Part shown: piece by piece, positions 11,287-21,616 of the stretch
How the letters are laid out: every line of letters begins with the position of its first letter
Numbering within the stretch: position 1 is the stretch's first letter
Assembly: GCF_910594005.1 (NCBI RefSeq)
Contig: NC_057834.1
Location: 106,915,650-106,979,649 of the forward strand
Direction of reading: 5' to 3'
Length of the DNA stretch: 64,000 bases
DNA from: Cervus elaphus
Lineage: Eukaryota > Chordata > Mammalia > Artiodactyla > Cervidae
Translations under genes and position numbers: made by a program
The notes under the pieces: model-generated
What the model was told of the DNA's origin: nothing
Seen by the model: only the letters and a program-made list of their open reading frames with translations
Database searches by the model: none

Positions 11287-13690
11287 AGATATCCTATAAT
11301 AACAAAGTCTGTTTTAACTGTTTCCCAAAGTTAGTTGTTCCTGGATCATTTTCCCAAGGAAAACCTTTATTCTGGCAAACCCTGTTGGCTCCTTATACAA
11401 GAGCTCTTCCCTCCTCCCCTTTTCTAACAGAACAATGATTTCATTGGAACAGCAACATGCCCAGTCCCAATGCATCTTGCGTTCTCTAAGCCAGTCTTGA
11501 GAATCCCTAGTGGCAGACCTGTGATGCAGAACCTGGCCAATGAGACCTAAGGAGAAGTGTCCTGAGAGATTCTTCCTTTATTACCAAGTATGGCATTGCG
11601 AGCCAGGCCTATTACCCTATTATCCTTCGGATACTGGTCTGTGAAAAATAAGACGCCTCTAAAAGTGACAGTCAGGAGTTACAAACCTGAGGTCAAAAGC
11701 CTTCTGGCTGAGTCTTGGGAGAAACAGAAAGATAAAAAGGACTTGAATCTTTGATGAAATTGTTGAATCCACAAGTCAACTTGATGACCACACCTGTCTC
11801 CATGTTTCTTAATGAAAAAACGCAAATTTTATATAAGCTACTCTCAAACGTGATTATTATCACTTGCAGCTCAAACCATCCCAATTGACAAACATTCTCT
11901 CGGGCAATGGGATTAAGAGGGTGTCTTGCTGATTTCCTGTGAGATTGAGTGCTCAACACACACTAGCCGGGGAAGGAAGCATGAAGGGTTGTTCAGGGCT
12001 GGGACCAAGGGGATTAATTTAACAAGACTGAGCCTGCTGTTCAGATCATGGCAAACTTAGCTTCATATGAGTCAGGCGTGGTGCTAATAGTATGAGGTCT
12101 ATCCATTGTGAAGTACATCAGTGAGGATAAAAAAAGCTTATGCTGAGGGAAGAAACAATCTTAAAAATTTAAGTCTCATTCAAGCTGTAAGTCCGTTGTG
12201 GGTTGACTAGGGTCTCTACTCTGACTCATCTTCACTCTGGGGCCCAGGAGGAGGGAGAATCCTTGTCTGGACCAGTGCTGGTTGTTATATAAGAGAAAAG
12301 AAAGCTCTGGGGACTCTCACTTGACAATCAAAGGCTTGGTCCAGAAATAACACCCATCATTTCTCACAGCTCATTAAACAGACCTGGTTACAAGATTCCA
12401 CTCAACCATAAAGAGGCCAGGACCGGGAAGCACTCAGAGAACATCTTCACTGGCTATGGCTCACAGTGGTGGGGCTGGCACTGCAACAAAACTTTCTAGC
12501 CAGAAAGCATGCTTGAGCCCCTTGGATTCTCTCTGGGAGGTCTGTCTGGGCAAAAGCCGGGCCTGGGTTGGTGGCTGGAGGATTTCAGGGAACTGCATTT
12601 GGCCTTGGGGGAGAGAGCTCATAAGCGCTAGACAATGTGTCAGGGTTCTATCAAACAGCCCCAGATCCAAGCAGGACTCTGGCCCCAGGAGGGAAACTGG
12701 AGGCCTAGATGTTTACCCCAAGTTTCTGTTTGCTGAGTTCAGGTAGATAAACCTTCCATATGGTTTAATTTGAGAGGAATTTCTGGGGCCAGGTGGGATG
12801 GGAGAGAGGATTTGTAAGTCAGAGTAGCAGGAAGGTGAATTTAACCAACTTATGGTTGAGGGAGAGCCAAGGTTTTACCCAGGGAGATAGTTTCAAAAGT
12901 CAAATCTGAAGGGATTAGTGAGGCCAGAAATAAGAGAATAAGTAAACAAAGCCCGAGTTCAGGAGGATTACATGTGGAACGCAATGTAATGTGAGGCATG
13001 GACTTTGACAAGTGGCTTAGGAATAATGCAGTGAACCATGTGAGTGGACTCAACATTTCTTTCTTTGTGTCCAGCATAAGGAGAATTGTGCAATTTCAAG
13101 GGGTCATGCCAGACTGGACAAACATGTTTGTTTCTTAGGGGAGAAGCCTGTGATTTAGTGAGGTTCCCAGTGCCTTAGGCCTAAGGGCAGAAAGACAAAT
13201 TCCAGACTCACTGGCTGGGGAAGAGCTTCTGCTGGTCTGAACTGGGTGTATATAGCCTGGGTGTACCTTGGGGATGGAGCAGAGCTGAATCTTCAGGTGA
13301 AAGACCTTTAGTACCTGAGCTTAGCAGAGCTGAGAAAGGAGGGCTGGATGTTTCATCACTTACAGACGACTTTTCAAGACAGACCTACATTCCTGGCATC
13401 CTTGGACCTTTCTCAACACCCCTCACTGGGCATCTAGAATGAGATTTCTGGGCATTTTAAATCTCTTTCTATGTATGTCCCCGTTCTCAGTGACTTGCAC
13501 CTGGCCCCTTGATGCACTGACAAGAACTATTCTGGCACTCTTGACCTAATAAGAACCCATTAATCATTGGTTGTTATGGATGGAACATAGAACTTTTATC
13601 CACAGAAACTGGATATAAAGTTATCCAACCTGACTGGAAGCAATGCTTCTAGAAACTTTATAATGTAAAATTGGATTGATTGAGGAGAAA
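11287..13690. other. Unassigned intergenic sequence (2.4 kb)
   Basis: No recognised repeat, exon or RNA gene. The 11.40-11.65 kb part has an LTR-like look, but I cannot place it in a family. Frames at 12456-12746 (+) and 12461-12670 (-) overlap antiparallel and carry no domain. Confidence 0.4.
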
Positions 13691-13699
13691 AACTGCTAT

Positions 13700-14170
13700 T
13701 TGTTGCAATTCTATTTTATATCAGGCACTGGGCCAGGTGGGGCTTCCCAAGTGGCACTTCCCACCTGCCAATGCAGGAGATGTGAGATGGGGGTTCTATC
13801 CCTGGGTCTGAAAGATCCCCTGGAGAAGGATACAGCAACCCACTCCAGTATTCCTGCCTGGAGAATCCCATGGACAGAGAAGTCTGGTGGCCTATAGTCC
13901 ATAGAATCACAAAGATTCGGACGTGGCTGAAGCAACTTAACATTCACACACACGCTGGGCCAGGTACTTCAAAACATCATCCCATTTACTTCTCACACTA
14001 GTCATGAGGCAGATTTTCTTTTCTTTCACTTTATAAATAAGGATCAGAGACCCATAGGTTAACTAGCTTGCATGAGTTTATACACTGTGTGGATCAGTAA
14101 GCAATGAAGCTGTGTTCTGAAGGCAGGACTCCATGGTTCAAGGCTTTATCACTTCATCACTCTGCAGACA
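13700..14170 (-). repeat. MIR SINE, antisense, split by a Bov SINE
   Basis: The left part ends 'tcaggcactgggccaggt' and resumes after the SINE as 'acttcaaaacatcatcccat', then 'tataaataaggatcagagac', 'gttaactagcttgcatgag' and 'ccatggttcaaggctttatc'. Confidence 0.75.
13739..13954 (+). mobile_element. Bov-tA-type SINE, sense, with perfect TSD
   Basis: Starts 'gggcttcccaagtggcact', includes 'ctggagaaggatacagcaac' and 'ctggagaatcccatggacag'. Eleven-base duplication ctgggccaggt at 13728-13738 and 13955-13965, within a MIR. Confidence 0.93.
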
Positions 14171-14339
14171 ATCGAAATAACACAGTACTTTGATCAACCA
14201 GTGAGCATCAGAAGCGGCCTCCTAGATATTATTTATACATCTGCTAAAGAGGGGAACCACAGAGGAGAGAGCAATTAGCTTACTAGTGAATCATCCTCTG
14301 TTGCACAAATAAGCTAATTGAATTTACTTAGGGAGAAGC

Positions 14340-14485
14340 AAGGCCTCCCTGTTTCTGCTACCCAGTCTTGGGCTGGCTAATTTACCTCTTGGAGCCGTGG
14401 TTTCTGTATCTATAAAATGTGATCTCCCCCTTTGTCAGGGGTTCCCTTAATCAATCTATTTATAAGGAGTAGCTGAGATTATATA
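14340..14485 (+). repeat. MIR SINE fragment, sense
   Basis: 'ctggctaatttacctcttgg', 'gtggtttctgtatctataaaa' and 'ataaggagtagctgagatta' follow the MIR centre. Moderately diverged. Confidence 0.6.
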
Positions 14486-16515
14486 TGTGCAATCAATATG
14501 GATATTGAAAAGAAATATTCAAATGGAAGGCATCATTATTGACTTTGCCCACAAGACATTATAAGTAAAATATTTTCCACTTCAAATGTGTTAAAATTGT
14601 ACAGTAGGGAGCCAGGCTAACCCTAGATTTTAACGAGAAAACACTTCTAATCAAGACATCAGGCATAACTTAAACAAACAAAATTAGGTCTTTAGAACAA
14701 CTTATTCTAATATGTAATTTTAAATGATTTTCTGTGTAGAATAGAAATTGATCATAAGATTAATGAGTGAGCTAATCATAAATTAGGAAACCTGAATTTA
14801 TTAGCAGTAGTCTTTAAGTTACTTTTGCTTTATAAATTGTATATGATTGCCAAATATTTAGAAGTACAGGCAGAAACATCCTTTTAAAAATGTACTGCTT
14901 TTTAAGTTCTCTCTATGAAAACTAGGAAAGGAAAAAAAAACATTTTTTATATGCAAGACTTCCTCCTATTAACCGTCAATAACAGTTAAGTGTATTTTTG
15001 GAGACATGAGACAGCACAAAGATGCTTCTGTAATTCATTAGAAGGCCCTTCTTAAGTATAATTATATTACATAGCTCTGCTTGGTCATTAGTTTCTTATT
15101 TAGCAACAATGTCCTTCATTTTAAATCCTTTGATGGTAATCATTTGTAACTATGCCCTTGAATTCTGAAAGCCTGTGTACCGAAGCCCTGATGAACAATG
15201 GGTATTTCTGGACAACGATGTAACTGGTTTCCCATAAGAGATCATACAGGAAATGGCCTGTAACAACACCAACAATTTGCAAAAGGTTTCTGAGCTTGAA
15301 GTACAACCCCAAATGTGGTGTGTGGTTATGCATGTGTATGTGTGTGTGCACTTGTGCAATAAAAAACTAAAAGCAAGTCGTTAGATACAAGGCACGACTT
15401 TCTTAATGGCTTAATAACCATGTCACATTTTAAAGTTTTTGATGTTGCCTAAATTAAGGTGTGTTAACACATATCATAGATTGACCTGAAAGTGAAACAT
15501 TTTGGAGATATTTTTAGTCTTACCTGTCTTTTTTGTGCAGAAAAATGTCTCATGTTTGTGTATTTACTCACATATATATATATTGAGCACCCATATGCAT
15601 TGGGAACTATTTAGGTGCAGAGAACACAGGTCTTGGTTTCCACAAGAGCAACCAGGTCAGCAGCAGGGGAACAAATAAGTCAACCTGAATAACCTGATTA
15701 TCCTCCAGCCTGTGAGAAACAGAGGATCACGTTAATGTTAAGACTTTAATGCTCCAGCTTGTTACCCTCGCCTGCAGATCGAGTGCCTCCTCAAAATTGA
15801 GTATTTCTGGGGATGCCCTACAATATTTTGACCACGCCCCTTGGAACACACTCTCTCTATCCTTCTGCCTGCTAGTGCAACTGGCAACAACATAGACTGC
15901 GCTCTGATATGAAGACCAACTGCCCATTGGGATCCCCCTGAGAGAGGGCATCGTGTTCAGCTGCTGCGTTTGGACTCTAGCGTCAGGTCCCGTCGTTTAT
16001 CCCTGCTCTGCACCATGTCACACATTCTGCTGTCCCTGTCTTTTCTTCCCTGTTTCCCTCCTCTCCCAGCTTTTGTTCTCCCAGGTTCTTTGGAAAGCCA
16101 CATTTACATTCTTCACACATGGCAAGTGTTTTTGGTCAAAAGAAAAAATCCACAATGTGCTCCTTAGCACAGTGATTAGTGATCTGACTTCAACTTGAAA
16201 GAAAAGCTTGCGGTAGGCAGCCAAACCAAACAAAAACTGCCCGGAACCACTCTGGACACACTGTAATTCTTATTCATAAAAGCTAAATACACTTAAACTT
16301 TACAGGTGTGCATTAAATAAAACCCCCCTTCCCAGTGCAAGAAGGTGAGTACTGGAATCATTAAAATTTTTATTATTGAGTCACCAGTGGTTAAAGAAAG
16401 CCATATAGACATCTACATTTCCCTAAGACACTAGCATTATAGTAGGAACCAGAATTATTTTCTTAGGGATTAGCCATCTGGCCAGGTGGCACCAGAGAAC
16501 ACTATGGAAAAAACA
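14486..16515. other. Unassigned intergenic sequence
   Basis: AT-rich to 15.7 kb. A short (TA)n lies at 15573-15585. A weak antisense L2 tail ('tattgagcacccatatgcat') lies at about 15585-15700. Nothing recognised at 15.72-16.51 kb; overlapping 60-80 codon frames on both strands near 16.0 kb have no motif. Confidence 0.4.
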
Positions 16516-16519
16516 CTTG

Positions 16520-16695
16520 CAGGGTGCCTATTATCCACTGAGGTAGGGCCTTTATGTTTTCTTCACTGAATCCTTATGGCCAACATTAGGAGGTAAGTAA
16601 CAGGTAGGTAAGGACTGACACAGACAAAGACTGAGGCTTACAGGTTAAGTATCTTGCCCAAGGTTTTTCAGCCCTTCTAACTTACTTCAGCTCCT
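16520..16695 (-). repeat. MIR SINE, antisense
   Basis: 'cactgaatccttatggccaac', 'gactgaggcttacaggttaag', 'tatcttgcccaaggtttttc' are the reverse complement of the MIR core. Confidence 0.72.
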
Positions 16696-16939
16696 TATTC
16701 TTAAGGTGCCAGAGCATTTCTGGGATTCCCATGTTCCTTGCCTCGTTTGTGTGTTTTCCTTTCTCTATAAAGCAGTGGGAACCCCAGGTCAGGTTTGGTC
16801 TGGATAGGAGTTGCCTCAGAGGATGCCCAGTAGCTCTGCTAGTCACCCACATCACAAGCACTCTAACCAAAGAGCAGATGGATAGTAGGGACAGATTCCT
16901 TTGTAGCTGTTATTAATACAATAAGGAAACACTCGAAGT

Positions 16940-17122
16940 TTTGCACCCACACAGATCTGGACTTGTATCCTGTCTCTACTACCACCTGAGGGACTCGGGG
17001 CAAGCTGTTTAACTTTTCTGAGCCTTAGTTTGCTTAACTGCAATGTGAAGTTAATGCTACCTACTTCTCCACACTATGGTAAGGATTACAGGAAGGACTT
17101 GGCAAACAGTGGCTAATTATTC
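16940..17122 (+). repeat. MIR SINE, sense
   Basis: 'ctggacttgtatcctgtctc', 'gactcggggcaagctgttta', 'ttctgagccttagtttgctt' and 'ggtaaggattacaggaagg' follow the MIR order. Confidence 0.8.
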
Positions 17123-17523
17123 TGCCTCCTACCTCTGCAGTTCCTCGCCAGGCACAGCTCCTGCATTCATCACTGCTTTGCCCGAGTCGGGCCAGGCCAG
17201 CCCTGGTCTCTAAGTCAGTGTTGATCAGCATTAGGAGCCTAGGCCTGTGAGACTGTGGTCCTGACATCTCGCCTAGATCCTGCTGTACCTGACTTCTCCT
17301 CAGTCTTTCTCATCCCTAGCTCAGGTTCTGTCTGGCGTCTAGGTGAATGAACTGGTCTTCTTCCAGCTGCCAAAGCCTGCTGGATTGGATGGCCACACTC
17401 ACTTTACACCCTAGTCCATGCCCAAGATCTTGATATATTTTAGATGCTATAGAATGCTACCTACAGAGCTGGCCTCTGCAACTGGGTATGATCATCCTAC
17501 TCATAATTTGTATTTTTATTGTT
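17123..17523. other. Unassigned intergenic sequence
   Basis: About 400 bases with no recognised repeat or coding signal; moderately GC-rich. Confidence 0.4.
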
Positions 17524-17536
17524 CTGAGCATCTCCT

Positions 17537-17733
17537 CAGAAGTTAGAAGTGAAACCAGGTCTAGCCCGCAATACAGGAGACCTAGGTTCAACTCCTGGGT
17601 TGGGAAGATTCCCTGGAGAAGGAAATGGCAACCCACTCCAGTATTCTTGCCTGGAGAATTCCATGGACAGAGAAGCCTAGCAGGCTACAGTCCATGGGGT
17701 CACAAGAGTCGGACTCGACTTAGCTACTCACCA
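17537..17733 (+). mobile_element. Chimeric Bov-type SINE with foreign 5' end and TSD
   Basis: From 17565 on it is an ordinary Bov SINE ('cccgcaatacaggagaccta', 'gattccctggagaaggaaat', 'gagtcggactcgacttagc'). The first 28 bases (17537-17564) are not SINE sequence. They match 17915-17943, a MIR stretch about 180 bases past the insertion, with three differences. A perfect 13-base duplication, ctgagcatctcct, at 17524-17536 and 17734-17746 encloses the whole unit, so the foreign bases were part of the inserted cDNA or were added at insertion. Confidence 0.85.
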
Positions 17734-17746
17734 CTGAGCATCTCCT

Positions 17747-17985
17747 AGGTGGCATGTCCTGCAAAAAGACAGGTATGGTCCAGACAATGGAGCTAAATGC
17801 TTTACAGGTATGATTTCACTTAATCCTTGTTATGATCTGGTAAAGTAGGTACCATGAACATCTTCATTCAAAAACTGAAACTTGGGAAGACTGAGGGCCT
17901 TTCTTCAAGTCATGCAGGAAGTTAGAGGTGAAACCAGGCCTAGAATCCCATGCCAAGGGTCACAGCCATTATATCGTAATGCTCC
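17747..17985 (-). repeat. MIR SINE, antisense
   Basis: 'tacaggtatgatttcactta', 'catcttcattcaaaaactg', 'gaggtgaaaccaggcctaga' are reverse-complement MIR. It contains the 29-base segment duplicated at the 5' end of the neighbouring SINE. Confidence 0.7.
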
Positions 17986-17989
17986 ATCC

Positions 17990-18225
17990 AATCTGTCAAT
18001 CTTCCACTTTTCTGGGTGTTTGATATGCTCTGTGGCAGCAGGTGCCTTCTTTCAATGTGGCAACTCTTACAATGCACTGTGATTAATTTACTTGTTTCTG
18101 TTTTTCTCTAGATCGGGAGAGGCCTGAGGGCAGGGATCATGTGTTTGTTTATCCCTGTGCTCTGGTGGGTAGCACAATACCTGGCACAGAATAAGAAATA
18201 AGAAGTCCAAAAGAGGTTTGCTGAC
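17990..18225 (+). mobile_element. L2 LINE 3' tail, sense
   Basis: 'cctgagggcagggatcatgt', 'tagcacaatacctggcacag' and 'gtttgctgactgagt' match the L2 3' end. Confidence 0.72.
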
Positions 18226-18354
18226 TGAGTGGTAGTGGTTTTTTCTTTTCTACCTGCTGACTTATGTTGCTGAGGTTCCATATGCCTTCTATCCAAACTC
18301 ATCTGAAGGATGACAGCTCTGGAATCAACACTAGCAGTTACTCTGCAGTCCAGA

Positions 18355-18412
18355 ATGGTGTGTGTGTGTCTGTACATATGCGTGTATTTGTGTTTGTATG
18401 TATGTGTTATAT
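18355..18412 (+). repeat. Degenerate (TG)n microsatellite
   Basis: Opens with a tg run, then alternates TG with TATG units. Flanked by unassigned sequence. Confidence 0.75.
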
Positions 18413-18895
18413 CAACTAAAGTAACTGTAGCTGTGTTTTCAAAAACTTGTCTACATCAAAAACTTTAAGCCACCATGCTTCTTTTCCACACACTTTGCAT
18501 GACATAAATACTTTTAAAGAATATAGTCTACTGAAAGAATAGAATGCTGCCCAATTTGGGTTTTGTCTAATGCCTCCTTCTGACTAGATGCAGGCTATGC
18601 GTTCCCAGCCAGAGTGATGTGTGTCCTTTTCAGGCTGACACATCTGGAGGCCCCTGATGTCTATTTACGCATCTGAAGTTAATTTTGATCAACCAGTCAT
18701 GATGCTGTCCTATGTCTTCCCTGCATGGTTAACATTTTTTTTTTCCCTTCATTTAACTGATAAACAATCTATGAGGAGACATTTTAAGACCACACACATA
18801 TCCAGTTACTCATCAAAATTTCCTCCTGGATTCATTGATGATTTCTGCCTGTACCTATCTTTAATATGATGTTTGCAAGATGACTCTTCTGCAGT
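18413..18895. other. Unassigned intergenic sequence
   Basis: No recognised repeat or exon; AT-rich with a short T tract near 18732. Confidence 0.4.
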
Positions 18896-18899
18896 TAAA

Positions 18900-18955
18900 A
18901 GGAGTGTTGGTGGTGGTTTCATCATTAAATTGTATCCAACTCTTTGCAATGTCTC
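18900..18955 (-). mobile_element. Decayed Bov-A fragment, antisense
   Basis: 'tggtggtggtttcatcatta' and 'gtatccaactctttgcaatg' resemble the first part of an antisense Bov-A unit. The rest is missing. Confidence 0.5.
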
Positions 18956-18959
18956 AGTC

Positions 18960-19318
18960 TAAATTGGGTCCTATGCAGGAGGGAAAAATGCCATAGAAGA
19001 CATTATTGAATTATTGACAAAATCAGAATATGAATGGAGGATTACATAAAAGCACTATATAAAAATTAAGGCTACTGAAATTTACTCTCAAGTGACTCAT
19101 AAAAATCTGTGTGTATATGTATTCATATGTGAATGAATATATATGAGTATACACACATACACGCACACACACAGAGAGAGGGAACATATAAATGAGAAAG
19201 CAGATGGATGGGATAATTATTCAAAGGTAATGGGTGTTCCCTCTATTATTCCTATTCTTGCAACTTTTCTGTAAGTTTGAAATTATTTCCAAATAAAAAA
19301 TTAATAACAAGTTTTTAG
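18960..19318 (+). mobile_element. L1M-type LINE 3' UTR with internal microsatellite
   Basis: 'gacattattgaattattgac', 'gaaatttactctcaagtgac', a TA/CA microsatellite at 19106-19178, then the terminal 'tgcaacttttctgtaagtttg' and 'aataaaaaattaata' tail. Lies just beyond the 3' end of FGGY, antisense to it. Confidence 0.75.
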
Positions 19319-19544
19319 CCAACTCTAGAATAAACATTAGATGTCCCACATGAAGTGATGTAAGTCTTTAGTGGCTGACATCGAATCAATTACCAAGGAC
19401 CATTTCTCCTGGATGGAATGATCCCCAAGTTCCAGTCCCATCGAGATCCTATGATACCTGGTGAAACTTCTGTCTCCATGATGGTGCCCGCGGCAACTAC
19501 CAAGTAAATAATGGTTGTATTTTGAAATGGAAGACTCTAGTTTT

Positions 19545-19688
19545 GGTTGCACATGTCTCAGCTCTCTTTATTTAAAGACAATGCAGAAATGAATGAAATG
19601 ATACCTAAGGGTCTCGAATGTAAGGTGAAATGACAGAGGTCCCCAATGCAATGATACGAGACCTGGCATCAGCCCCTGCAAGCTCTGC
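19545..19688 (-). other. FGGY: FGGY 3' UTR (short)
   Basis: This is the sequence between the FGGY stop codon and the inferred cleavage site. It is about 140 bases long, free of recognised repeats, and contains a single AATAAA near its end. The exact cleavage base is inferred from the usual 10-30 base spacing, so the end near 19540-19555 is approximate. Confidence 0.7.
19567..19572 (-). promoter_or_regulatory. Poly(A) signal AATAAA of FGGY
   Basis: A canonical AATAAA on the minus strand (tttatt on the plus strand) lies 117 bases after the TGA. A TG-containing stretch follows on the minus strand within about 25 bases. It is the only AATAAA between the stop and this point, so it is the most likely 3'-end processing signal of the terminal exon. 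Confidence 0.72.
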
Positions 19689-19770
19689 TCAGTCCCCTTT
19701 CATGATGGCTGCATACTCCTTCTGGTGTTCAACCAGCTTCAGGAATACTTGATATTTCTTGTCATAATAT
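19689..19770 (-). CDS. FGGY: FGGY, terminal coding exon (partial gene)
   Basis: This is the 3'-terminal coding exon of FGGY, a sugar kinase of the FGGY family reported to phosphorylate D-ribulose in the cytosol. On the minus strand a pyrimidine-rich tract and CAG (19776-19771) end the intron. The first exon base completes a split codon, then 26 codons begin YYDKKYQVFLKLVEHQKEY and end in KGD before TGA at 19691-19689. As I remember it, human FGGY ends almost identically: the same YYDKK...HQKEY block, with a slightly different last seven residues. The segment belongs to the C-terminal helix of the second kinase domain, so no ATP- or sugar-binding motif is expected here. All other FGGY exons must lie to the right; I could not find the penultimate exon in this window. 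Short length is the main doubt, but the match, splice acceptor, stop and poly(A) signal all agree. Confidence 0.87.
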
Positions 19771-19939
19771 CTGTAGGAAAAAAATAATCATGTTGAATGA
19801 TCTCAACAAAACTGTTGTACAGCTTCCTCCGAGGTTTAGAAGAACAGGAATGTGTCTGTTACGGTTTTGCAGACACTTCCCACTTTTTGGATACGGACAG
19901 CGCCCTGAGTCATATGTTTCATACCCACTATCTTTAACA

Positions 19940-20095
19940 TCCATGGGTGAATCCACATCTCCATTTTAGAGGTAAAGGTTTTAATCTGAGAGTTGCTCAA
20001 GGAGGCAAATCTAAAAGAGTGTCACTAAAAATGGGCAGAGCTGGAATTCAAACTCAGGGCTACCTGATGTTAAAGCCTCCACTATAACATAGTGA
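19940..20095 (-). repeat. MIR SINE, antisense
   Basis: 'catctccattttagaggtaa', 'gagagttgctcaaggaggca' and 'gagctggaattcaaactcag' are the reverse-complement MIR core. Confidence 0.68.
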
Positions 20096-20808
20096 AAAAC
20101 CCAGGGTTGACACAGGACTTTTCACATTCTCAGCTTCAATAAGTATTTCATGTATGACTACTCCACCCCTACTCCAGTTTAGTGACTGGTTTAAAGTCAT
20201 AGCCTGCCCAGAGATGAGACTAAGCGTTTTAATCACCCTTTGCAGATTCTGCACCTGTATTTCCTTTGCAGACTGCTTTATCTGGGAGTAAAACCCCATG
20301 AAAACATGACTAATGCCTCTCCTGGAGCTGCACCCTGCCTTCCAGGCATCCCACAGAGGACCCTGCTCCCCTGTACTCTCTGGCTGAGTCTTCAGATGAG
20401 ACATGTTAGAACTAGTGCTGCCCATGAGTCAGACAGCAGAGCAGCTGAAGCTACCTTGGCATCACAGTCTTCAAAAGGACAATAGTAGCTAAGACCAGTT
20501 ATACTTGCAGATGGCAGCTTGGCCCTTATTCCTTTTTGTTGGGAGAAAGGGGTAAGGGGTTAATGAAACCTGTCTAACATGTCTTGGTAGATTCTGAGTT
20601 TCTTTGAAAAGAAGTCTTCATGAAGGAACTTTGAGGCAAGCTTGGGAATTGGGGGTGAGAGAGTGTAAGAGTAACCCTGGACTACACACAGGGACTTCTA
20701 CCTGTAACACACAGGACTAAATGGATTAATAGGAACACAACCCTCCCAGTCCCATCCCACCCCCCATCCCTAGCATTTCTACTTTAAGAACTCTGGTAAC
20801 TGAAGAGC
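20096..20808. other. Unassigned intronic sequence
   Basis: A 121-codon minus-strand frame (20060-20425) partly overlaps the MIR and has no recognised domain. No FGGY-like peptide seen. Confidence 0.4.
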
Positions 20809-20809
20809 T

Positions 20810-21095
20810 GTGATGGGGCCAAACACAGGGTTAAGAAGTGGACTGGGTTTGAATCTCAGCTTGGCCTCATTGCTAGTTGTGTGACCATGGGTATTTTACT
20901 CAATCTGTTCGTTCCTAAATGTCCTATTTGTAAATGGGACAGCTCTCAACCTCAGACAGCTCTTTACCTCAGACAGCTCTCTGCCTCAAGAGAGCTGTTA
21001 TGTGAACTAAATGAGGTAATATTTGAGAAGCTCTTAGAAAAGCACCGGGATCATAGCAAGTGATATCAATGCTGGCTACGGCTACTCCTTAAAAA
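20810..21095 (+). repeat. MIR SINE, sense, with internal minisatellite
   Basis: 'ggactgggtttgaatctcag', 'tgctagttgtgtgaccatgg', 'ctaaatgaggtaatatttga' and 'gctcttagaaaagcaccggg' match MIR. The consensus is expanded by three 17-base tandem units at 20939-20989. Confidence 0.8.
20939..20989 (+). repeat. Three-copy 17-base tandem repeat inside MIR
   Basis: Units acagctctcaacctcag (20939-20955), acagctctttacctcag (20956-20972) and acagctctctgcctcaa (20973-20989). The following 'gagagctgtt' is complementary to the unit start and can pair with it. Confidence 0.85.
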
Positions 21096-21364
21096 CTAAC
21101 GTTCCAGTATTATCTTCAATCTCACTATATGTAGGTTCTACTAAAACTCGCTCTATGAGCCTCCAAATTTATTAACCACAGAATGATTTGGGGAACATCA
21201 GTTTGCTTCTTCTAATGTTACTCTCTGACAATCTAATGTCAATAATTTTTTTCACTATATGAGATGGATTTTCTGACTTTGGGGAAACTTCTAGAAGGGA
21301 GCTTGGGTCAGTGTTCCTTCTCAAACACTTGAAGATTTCCAGCTTTAATACTGAAACCTTCGCA

Positions 21365-21525
21365 GCAACTTTGTACAGTGGGAAAAGCATTGGCTTTTCA
21401 GGCAGAGAAGCCTAGGTGATTTTGGGAACTTCTTTAACTGGTCTGAGTCTGTTTCCCTGCTGTTAGAGGGATGATAACAGTACCTAATGTCATAGAGTGA
21501 CTGAACTTTAAACATGAACATGAAC
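21365..21525 (+). repeat. MIR SINE, sense
   Basis: 'acagtgggaaaagcattggc', 'aacttctttaactggtctga' and 'gagggatgataacagtacct' follow MIR from its 5' end. Confidence 0.75.
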
Positions 21526-21616
21526 ATGAAGTACTCTGTAGGCTGTCAAACTCTTATACATGTGAGCTAATGTTCTCATATCCTAGCATTCTGAAATGTC
21601 AAGAGATGGATAGACT

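Noticed and set aside
20060..20425. 121-codon minus-strand frame just upstream of the FGGY exon, considered as a penultimate exon
   Set aside because: Its residues do not resemble the FGGY C-terminal domain, and its end overlaps a MIR.
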